A stretch of DNA of 64,000 nucleotides, taken from assembly GCA_016937795.1 (NCBI GenBank), contig JAFGVV010000064.1, positions 1 through 64,000 of the forward strand. The letters run 5' to 3'. The notes under the pieces were generated by a model. It was not told the DNA's origin, made no database searches, and saw only the letters and a program-made list of their open reading frames with translations. Of the stretch, positions 57,633-64,000 are shown piece by piece (positions within the stretch are counted from its first letter, which is position 1; every line of letters begins with the position of its first letter). Made by a program: the position numbers and the translations under genes. This stretch comes from Paludibacteraceae bacterium (lineage in GTDB: Bacteria; Bacteroidota; Bacteroidia; Bacteroidales; Paludibacteraceae).

Positions 57633-60047
57633 ATGAAAATGCTACGATATTTATTTCTTTCAATTTTTCTACTCAATATTGCCCATACAGTAAATGCAGT
57701 GGGGATTATTTACGGAAAAATTCTGTATAGCGACGGAAAGCCGGCAGCCGATGTGGTTGTGAATCTCAATAATACTAATATTTATGGTATTTCCGACGAA
57801 ACAGGCTTTTACCAACTCGAAAATGTACCCTTCGGAAAACATTCGATGATTGTAAAACCTTTTGGCAGCGAAATTCGTGTGCTGAATGTGGAACTGAAAA
57901 CTGAAAAACTAAAATTCGGCATCGAGCTGGCTTCTTCCGGCAATGGAAAACAACTGAAAGAGCTTCATGTACGGGCCCGTTCGAAATCGCAAATGCTCAG
58001 GAACAGTGGTTATTCGGTGGGAATTGTCGAAACACAGCAAATGGCGCTGCAGTCGGTGCAAACCACTGAACTTCTCGACCGTACAGCCGGGGTTCGTATT
58101 CGTCAGGATGGTGGAATGGGTTCAGGCATGAGTTTTAATATCAATGGTTTATCAGGAAATTCTGTACGAATTTTCATCGATGGAATTCCGGTTCGGAATT
58201 TTGGTTCATCTTTTTCTATCAGCAGTCTGGCGCCTGAGCAAATTGAGCGAATTGAAGTGTACAAAGGTGTGGTGCCCACAAATTTGTCGGAAGATGCATT
58301 GGGTGGAGCTATCAATATTGTACTCAAAAAAAATATCAAATCGAAAAATGCCCTTGTGGCTTCTTATTCTTTTGGTTCGTTCAATACACATCAGGCCAAT
58401 ATTAACGCAAATTATCGCAATGAAAAAACGGGCTTTACTGCAATTGCCTCCACATTTTACAACTTTAGCGACAACGATTATAAGGTTTGGGGCGATCAGG
58501 TTTTTGTATCCGAACCGCCTACCTGGGCTCTGCAATATGTAAAAGCACGACGCTTTCACGATAATTATCAGTCGTACGGACTGAATGCTGATGTGGGTTT
58601 TACCAATGTAAAATGGGCCGATCGTTTTCTGATCGGGGCGCTTTACTCCGATATGGACAAAGATGTGCAGCATGGTGGAACTATGGAAGTGGTTTACGGA
58701 AACCGACGTACAGGGCAAAGCACGAAAATGCTGAACATGCGCTACGACAAACGCGACATTGTGAAAGGTTTGGATGTAAACAGTTTTGTGTCGTTTACCG
58801 AAGGACAACGTTGGGTAGTCGATACCATTCCTCATATTTACAACTGGCTGGGAAACAGGCTCTGGAACGATCGTACTTCCGATTATTTTTCGTGGAATGT
58901 GGGTGGAGGCGAGGCCGGAAAAGCTACGCTGGCTAACAATGTGGAGCGTACCATTGCCGGACGTGCCAATGCTTCGTACGAATTTGTGAAGGGTCACAGG
59001 CTGAATGCCAACTATTTGTACAACCGCTTTACACGTGATGTGATTGATCCGCTTTTGCCTGCTGCCGAGCAGGATTTGACCGAAACACGATTTTTGACCA
59101 AACAAATTATCGGACTTTCGTACGATGCTTCGTTTTTCAAAAGCAAGCTGAAAACATCTCTTTTTGGAAAATATTATTTACAACATGTAAGTCTGAAGAA
59201 TCCTGTAAAAGTAAACAATCAGCTTACACAGGAAACCGTAGATAAAAGTGTGGATAATAAAGGATTTGGGGCTGCTGCTTCATATTCGCTTTACTCGAAA
59301 ATTGTAGTGCAGACTTCGTACGAAAAAGCCATTCGCTTACCCGAAAGCAGCGAGTTGCTCGGTAATAGCTCCGACAATGTGGAGGCTGCCTACAATTTGC
59401 GTCCCGAAACTGCGAATAACTTTAATCTGGGTTTCAATTTCGGACCATTTGAGAAAAATGATCATGCTTTTCGCTCTGATATCAACTTCTTCTACCGCGA
59501 TATACGCGATATGATTATGCGCGGGGCAGAAACTACCAATACAGGAAATTATTCGTTCGAAAATCTCGGACAAATTCTGAGTCGTGGTTTCGATGTGGAA
59601 ATGAACTACGATTATCGTAAAAAGCTGAATGTGAATTTCAACCTTTCGCTGTTCAACGCACGCTACAATCTGCGCTACGATACACACGGAGTGGAATACA
59701 GCTACTATGGCGACCGTTTGCGCAATGCGCCGTATTTTACATCGAACACTTATGCTGAATATAATTTTGGCAGCATTTTTCAGAAAAAATCAGTATTCAA
59801 AATGAACTACAACTTTGGTTATGTGCACGAGTTTTTCCGCAATTGGGAAAGTCTTGGTGGTGCCGGAAAAGCTGTGATTCCTACACAAATGATCCACGAT
59901 TTGGGACTTATTTACAGTTTTCCGAACGAAAAAATAACGCTTAGTGTAAATGGCAAAAACCTGCTGAATGCTCAGGCCTTTGATAACTGGGCACTACAGA
60001 AACCGGGAAGAGCGGTGTACGCGAAAGTGTCGTTGAGAATCCTGTAA
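57633..60047 (+). CDS. xusA: TonB-dependent siderophore/iron receptor (XusA-like)
   Basis: An 804-residue outer-membrane receptor. ATG 57633 begins a signal peptide (MLRYLFLSIFLLNIAHTVNA), followed by a carboxypeptidase-regulatory domain (about 25-105), a plug (about 115-235) with VGIVETQQMA, RTAGVRIRQDGGMGSG, GIPVRNFGSSFSISSLAPEQIERIEVYKGVVPTNLSEDALGG and a 22-strand-type barrel to the end (RAVYAKVSLRIL). The plug is of the FecA/HmuR iron-receptor kind. The next gene is a DUF4374 lipoprotein, as in the xusAB pair of Bacteroides, which acquires ferric enterobactin. Earlier in-frame starts add non-signal-like residues. Confidence 0.85.
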   Translation: MKMLRYLFLSIFLLNIAHTVNAVGIIYGKILYSDGKPAADVVVNLNNTNIYGISDETGFYQLENVPFGKHSMIVKPFGSEIRVLNVELKTEKLKFGIELASSGNGKQLKELHVRARSKSQMLRNSGYSVGIVETQQMALQSVQTTELLDRTAGVRIRQDGGMGSGMSFNINGLSGNSVRIFIDGIPVRNFGSSFSISSLAPEQIERIEVYKGVVPTNLSEDALGGAINIVLKKNIKSKNALVASYSFGSFNTHQANINANYRNEKTGFTAIASTFYNFSDNDYKVWGDQVFVSEPPTWALQYVKARRFHDNYQSYGLNADVGFTNVKWADRFLIGALYSDMDKDVQHGGTMEVVYGNRRTGQSTKMLNMRYDKRDIVKGLDVNSFVSFTEGQRWVVDTIPHIYNWLGNRLWNDRTSDYFSWNVGGGEAGKATLANNVERTIAGRANASYEFVKGHRLNANYLYNRFTRDVIDPLLPAAEQDLTETRFLTKQIIGLSYDASFFKSKLKTSLFGKYYLQHVSLKNPVKVNNQLTQETVDKSVDNKGFGAAASYSLYSKIVVQTSYEKAIRLPESSELLGNSSDNVEAAYNLRPETANNFNLGFNFGPFEKNDHAFRSDINFFYRDIRDMIMRGAETTNTGNYSFENLGQILSRGFDVEMNYDYRKKLNVNFNLSLFNARYNLRYDTHGVEYSYYGDRLRNAPYFTSNTYAEYNFGSIFQKKSVFKMNYNFGYVHEFFRNWESLGGAGKAVIPTQMIHDLGLIYSFPNEKITLSVNGKNLLNAQAFDNWALQKPGRAVYAKVSLRIL

Positions 60048-60085
60048 ACTAATCACTAATTACTAAACAATATAATTTATTCAAT

Positions 60086-61369
60086 ATGAAATCATTATTC
60101 AAAAATTTCGCATTTTTATTTTCGATAATTGCTTCAGTTGCTTTTGTAGGTTGCGATACTGAACCAGATAAAATTATCGATGGAAATTCCAACGGAAAAG
60201 CTTTCTATCATGTAGTTATGGCCATTGGCGAAGGTGGCGACGATGGAACTTTGAGCCAGGCAATTCCCGATTTGACAAAAGGGACTATCAGCTTCGATGG
60301 ATTTGGGTTCGAAGTTCCTTCGACACGTACCGCACGCGTGTATGCATCCAATGATGGAAAATTCCTTTACAACCTGAATTATGGTGGCGGCACAGTGGCC
60401 AAGTTTTCAACCACAGGCGGACAATCTTACACCAAAATCAACGAAACTAATGTGCAGTACGCTATTGGTACTACAAACCCACGTTGGACAAAAGTGGATG
60501 ATCAAACTGCGCTTTTGCACAATGTGATTACCGAACATAAGTATAATGATGCTGCCGGAACGGATTATAAATACACTGCTGCCACTGCTTATCTGGTGTC
60601 AATCGATCTGGAGAATAAAATGTCGATGGGGGCTGTGGAGCGTTTCGAAATTCCCCGAACTGCTGAAGATTCTGCTAAAAACCTGCATGTGTGGCGAATT
60701 GATGCTCCTGTAGTGAAAAACGGGAAAGCATTTTATGGTGTAGCCAAAAGAAAATACGATGCTGCCACCGGAAAAAATGTGAATCTGGAATACGCCTCAA
60801 TGAGTATTATGGTGGATTATCCTTCGCTTACCAATCCTAAAGTAATCACTTCCACTGTGGCCAAAGGTTCAACTTATGGCTACAGAACGCCTGTGGCTCA
60901 TGCCGACGAAAAGGGTGATATTTATCAGATTGCAGGTTCGCCTTCGTACATCCTGAAAATTAAAGACAACGATTACGATAATTCTTTCGTATTCAATTTG
61001 TCCGAAAAATTAGGTTTGGGAATTCAGGTGGCTTCTAATGGCTGGTTTTATGTGGGCAACGGAATTGGCTACGTGCCTTATTACGATATTGCAAAAGGAA
61101 ATAGTGCAGCTGCAGCTGCCTGGGGAGTAGCGCGTGTGGATTTGTATAACGGAACTGCCATTAAAATGAATGTGCCCGGAGCGCTTTGGTTGCAACAGTA
61201 TCAGTACAGTGTAAAAGGAAACGATGGTAAATTCTACATGGCTCTGGCACCTGTAGGAGCCGAAGGTTATGTGTATATGTTCGATCCAGCTTCAACTTCG
61301 CCCGATGGCTTCACTACCGGAGCAAAACTTCAGGGAGCAGCCGGACAGTTCTATATCGGAATTTTCTGA
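60086..61369 (+). CDS. xusB: DUF4374 surface lipoprotein (XusB-like)
   Basis: A 427-residue lipoprotein with lipobox AFVGC (signal FAFLFSIIASVAFVG). The mature protein is a beta-propeller (repeats such as GKFLYNLNYGGGTVAKFSTTGGQSY and AGSPSYILKIKDNDYD). DUF4374 proteins are coupled with iron receptors; the Bacteroides XusB protein binds ferric enterobactin on the cell surface and hands it to XusA. It lies 38 bp after the receptor gene and ends before a strong terminator. Confidence 0.85.
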   Translation: MKSLFKNFAFLFSIIASVAFVGCDTEPDKIIDGNSNGKAFYHVVMAIGEGGDDGTLSQAIPDLTKGTISFDGFGFEVPSTRTARVYASNDGKFLYNLNYGGGTVAKFSTTGGQSYTKINETNVQYAIGTTNPRWTKVDDQTALLHNVITEHKYNDAAGTDYKYTAATAYLVSIDLENKMSMGAVERFEIPRTAEDSAKNLHVWRIDAPVVKNGKAFYGVAKRKYDAATGKNVNLEYASMSIMVDYPSLTNPKVITSTVAKGSTYGYRTPVAHADEKGDIYQIAGSPSYILKIKDNDYDNSFVFNLSEKLGLGIQVASNGWFYVGNGIGYVPYYDIAKGNSAAAAAWGVARVDLYNGTAIKMNVPGALWLQQYQYSVKGNDGKFYMALAPVGAEGYVYMFDPASTSPDGFTTGAKLQGAAGQFYIGIF

Positions 61370-61398
61370 TAGAGAATTCAGTAAATATATCAAAAAAC

Positions 61399-61440
61399 AA
61401 ATCAGCCCCGAATTCAAAACTGAATTCGGGGCTGATTTTA
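61399..61440. terminator. Strong terminator between convergent genes
   Basis: A perfect 18-bp inverted repeat (AATCAGCCCCGAATTCA) with an AAAC loop, A-rich on the left and T-rich on the right, ends both the DUF4374 gene and the PBP gene. Confidence 0.85.
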
Positions 61441-61498
61441 TTCATTATTTTAAAGCAATGAAATTGTAAATTGTCAATGACAAAATAGTCAATTTCCC

Positions 61499-63910
61499 TT
61501 AGTTTGTTTCTGTGGTTTCTTTCTGCGTAGGCTCTTCAATAACTTCCAGTTCTTCCGGATCAATTTCCTGGACCGAATCATTTGCTGTGGTATCAGGTTT
61601 GACATAAGTATGGCAACGGTAATCGCGGGTGATTTCCTGTTTTGGTTTGTCAGGGAATTTTCCTCTGTAATGTTTAAAGTTTTCATCTTTGAGTACTTTC
61701 TCCATAAACAGACCAAAAATAGGTAGAGCTGTTTTGCTACCTTCGCCGAGTTGCGAGGTACGGAAATGCACGCTGCGATGTTCACCACCAACCCATGCAC
61801 CACCAATCAGATTTTTGGTTACACCTACAAACCATGCGTCCGAATGATTCGACGATGTACCTGTTTTTCCTCCGAAATTGGTGTCGTAATTAAACAGATT
61901 CCATTCCCATAAAGCCTGAGTAGTTCCTCCCGGTTCTGTCATTCCACCTTTAAGGAGTTCTGTCATAAGCCATGCCGTTTCGTATGGAATCACACGCTTG
62001 TTTTGCTTGGCGGCTTGATAAACCACTTTTCCTTCGCTGTTTACAATTTTTGTAACCAAAACCGGATCGTTGTAAATACCTTCGTTCACCACAGTACCAA
62101 AGGAGTTGAGCAGTTCGAGCAACGAAACGTCAGAAGAACCCAGACTGGTTGATGGTTTGTTTTCCAGTTTGGTCTTAATCCCAAGTAAATGAGCATATTT
62201 GATAACTTCTTCTATTCCGACTTCCTGAGCAAGTTGCACTGCAATTGTGTTTATCGATCGTGCAAATGCATGTTTAAGCGTCACACTACCTATGTATGAG
62301 CGGTTTGCATTTTTGGGCTCCCAGGTTTTCATTTCACCGTTTTCGGGATATTCCCATTTCACAGGTTTGTCCACCCATTTATCGCAGGGCGACATGCCGT
62401 GCATCATGGCAGCTGTATACACAAAAAGTTTGAAAGTTGAGCCCGGCTGGCGTTTCGATTGCCCTACCTTGTCGTATTGCCAAAACTTGAAATCGATATC
62501 GCCGACCCATGCTTTTACATTACGGCTGTCGGGTTCCATTGCCAGAAATCCGGCATGCATAAAGTGATTCATATAGCGAATGGAGTCCATAACGCTTAAT
62601 GTTGTGTCTTTTTCGCCGAGTTTATAATCGAAAACTTTTGTTTTACGTGGCAAATTCATGTACTTCTCAATCGAATCAGGATTGTTGTCGAATTTGCGTT
62701 TCAGAGAAGCATAATAACCGGTTTTCTTCGCAATATTTTCAATGAAGTTTTTTATTTCCTCCTTGTTCTCGTCGCGCCAGGGATTTTGTCCGCGCCAGTG
62801 ATCGAAAAACCTGCGCTGAACAGTCTGCATTTGTTTGTTTACAGCTTCCTCAGCATATTTTTGCAGACGTGAATCAAGAGTCACATAAATTTTAAGTCCA
62901 TCCGAATAAATATCATATCCGGTTTCTTTTTCCCAATCCTCAAGATATTTGGCAAGATACGAACGGAAATGCAAAGCTTCTCCATCGAATGATTGTTCAA
63001 CTCTGTAATCGAGTTTAATTGGAATTTTTTTAAGTGAATCGCATTCCTGTTGCGAAATTACATTGTGTGTAACCAGATTCTGCAATACCACATTTCGTCG
63101 TTCTAACGAGCGTTTCGGGTTTGCAATAGGACTATAGGAAGTTGTAGCTTTCAACAAACCTACCAATGTAGCCGATTGTTCGTAGTTCAGATCGGCTGGT
63201 TTGGTTTTAAAGAAAGTTTTAGAAGCAGTATAAATTCCGAATGAATTACTTCCAAAATCCACTGTATTGAGATACATAGTCAGAATTTCTTCTTTTGTGT
63301 AGAAAATCTCGATTTTGACAGCAGTAGTCCACTCTTTTGTTTTCATAATAATCAGCTTTAGCCCGGGAATAAATCCAAAGAGTCCTGTAGAGTACTGATT
63401 ACGTGTTTTATACATGTTCTTTACCAACTGCTGCGTAATGGTGCTGGCTCCTCGCGGATTGCCTTGTGCAATATCTTTCATGGCTGCTATTACACCATGA
63501 AAATCAATACCGAAATGATCGTAGAATCTCTCGTCTTCGGTGCTGATAAGCGTTTGGAGAAGTTTTGGCGAAATTTCTTCGAATTTTACAGGTGTACGAT
63601 TCTCGCTGAAATACTTACCCATTACTTTTCCATCGTCACTAATAATGAGTGAAGCTGAGCTTTGGCTTGGGTTACTTATACTTTTGAGGCTTGGCGATTT
63701 ACCGAAAAGCCACAGAAAGTTGATGTCCACTAAGAGGAGATAAACTAAAAACAGCCAAAACAAGGTAAATATGATATTACCAAGTTTGCGATACCAAACT
63801 AACGATCTGAATCGCTGTATTCTGGCTCTTCGCCACTGAATAAACTGTTGATAATAACGAGTTAAATAGCTTATTATCGATTTTAGGAAATCAAAGTGTC
63901 TTTTCCACAT
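61499..63910 (-). CDS. Penicillin-binding protein 1A (class A transglycosylase/transpeptidase)
   Basis: An 803-residue bifunctional peptidoglycan synthase. One N-terminal TM helix (NIIFTLFWLFLVYLLLVDINFLWLFG), then the GT51 transglycosylase with LISTEDERFYDHFGID (catalytic Glu), GASTITQQLVKNMY and TKEWTTAVKIE, then a transpeptidase with the active-site Ser in GSTFKLFVYTAAM (about 490), RSINTIAVQ and KTGTSSNHSDAWFVG (about 680). A Lys/Glu/Thr-rich tail ends the protein. Length is normal. Promoter TAACTTTG is at 63935-63942. Confidence 0.95.
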   Translation of the reverse strand: MWKRHFDFLKSIISYLTRYYQQFIQWRRARIQRFRSLVWYRKLGNIIFTLFWLFLVYLLLVDINFLWLFGKSPSLKSISNPSQSSASLIISDDGKVMGKYFSENRTPVKFEEISPKLLQTLISTEDERFYDHFGIDFHGVIAAMKDIAQGNPRGASTITQQLVKNMYKTRNQYSTGLFGFIPGLKLIIMKTKEWTTAVKIEIFYTKEEILTMYLNTVDFGSNSFGIYTASKTFFKTKPADLNYEQSATLVGLLKATTSYSPIANPKRSLERRNVVLQNLVTHNVISQQECDSLKKIPIKLDYRVEQSFDGEALHFRSYLAKYLEDWEKETGYDIYSDGLKIYVTLDSRLQKYAEEAVNKQMQTVQRRFFDHWRGQNPWRDENKEEIKNFIENIAKKTGYYASLKRKFDNNPDSIEKYMNLPRKTKVFDYKLGEKDTTLSVMDSIRYMNHFMHAGFLAMEPDSRNVKAWVGDIDFKFWQYDKVGQSKRQPGSTFKLFVYTAAMMHGMSPCDKWVDKPVKWEYPENGEMKTWEPKNANRSYIGSVTLKHAFARSINTIAVQLAQEVGIEEVIKYAHLLGIKTKLENKPSTSLGSSDVSLLELLNSFGTVVNEGIYNDPVLVTKIVNSEGKVVYQAAKQNKRVIPYETAWLMTELLKGGMTEPGGTTQALWEWNLFNYDTNFGGKTGTSSNHSDAWFVGVTKNLIGGAWVGGEHRSVHFRTSQLGEGSKTALPIFGLFMEKVLKDENFKHYRGKFPDKPKQEITRDYRCHTYVKPDTTANDSVQEIDPEELEVIEEPTQKETTETN

Positions 63911-63934
63911 AAAAATATATCAGGAAATTTTCGA

Positions 63935-63942
63935 CAAAGTTA
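63935..63942 (-). promoter_or_regulatory. -7 promoter element (TAACTTTG) of the PBP1A gene
   Basis: TAnnTTTG match on the minus strand, 25 bp before the ATG at 63910. Confidence 0.55.
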
Positions 63943-64000
63943 ATCTAAAAGCTTCGATAATTATTGTGTTTTTGTCTTTGAAGCTAAAATATTCATCCGA

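Noticed and set aside
58206..59105. 299-codon minus-strand open frame
   Set aside because: Antisense to the XusA-like receptor; composition and position show it is a shadow.

Overview
The window looks like a chromosomal segment from a member of the Bacteroidota, most likely order Bacteroidales. The signs are the TAnnTTTG -7 promoter elements found upstream of many genes, two secreted proteins ending in type IX secretion (T9SS) sorting domains, a PorE-like T9SS lipoprotein, CarboxypepD-plug TonB receptors, BACON and DUF4374 lipoproteins, a class A AsnA, and Bacteroidetes-only families such as DUF6340. No rRNA, plasmid or phage structural genes are seen. Most of the DNA is ordinary core genome, with small accessory patches and many short palindromic repeats between genes.

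Layout. 0.4-16 kb (+ strand): an RsmF-type rRNA methylase, a PhnP-like metallo-hydrolase, a DUF6340 lipoprotein, DUF1015, the PorE-like protein, thyA-folA, asnA, rpe, comEC, an NrnA-type DHH phosphoesterase and an ApgM-like enzyme that probably belongs to threonine synthesis. 16-20 kb: a large T9SS cargo protein with a beta-propeller nested inside an Ig-like repeat, then 1 kb without a clear gene. 20-24 kb: thrC, ribE and a membrane protein with a degenerate Nudix domain. 24-37 kb (mostly - strand): a [FeFe]-hydrogenase-like protein, TetR and AraC regulators, GH105, panE, lpxH, a SufT-like protein, a thioesterase, an O-methyltransferase and an M16 peptidase. 37-47 kb: an Oar-like TonB receptor with a BACON/OB-fold lipoprotein, a DUF2520 dehydrogenase and a C10 cysteine protease with a T9SS tail. 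48.8-50.5 kb: tRNA-Ser(CGA) carrying the remnant of an integrated element (truncated integrase, repressor, orphan gene, decayed att copy), followed by a higBA toxin-antitoxin pair. 51-53 kb: sucCD. 53.7-61.4 kb: a divergent iron/siderophore locus resembling XusABC of Bacteroides, with DUF2271 and a secreted ankyrin protein interrupted by one in-frame stop. 61.5-63.9 kb: penicillin-binding protein 1A.

Genes that appear to work together: thyA/folA (thymidylate and folate), the ApgM-like gene and thrC (threonine; separated here by 4.2 kb), sucC/sucD, higB/higA, the Oar receptor with its lipoprotein partner, and the Xus-like receptor, surface lipoprotein and membrane reductase. The T9SS cargo proteins (16-19 kb, 45-47 kb) and the PorE-like protein imply a functional T9SS elsewhere in the genome.

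The most unusual non-coding content is a set of at least six families of short inverted-repeat (MITE-like) elements. Some abut or supply gene ends: the stop codon of thrC lies inside one.
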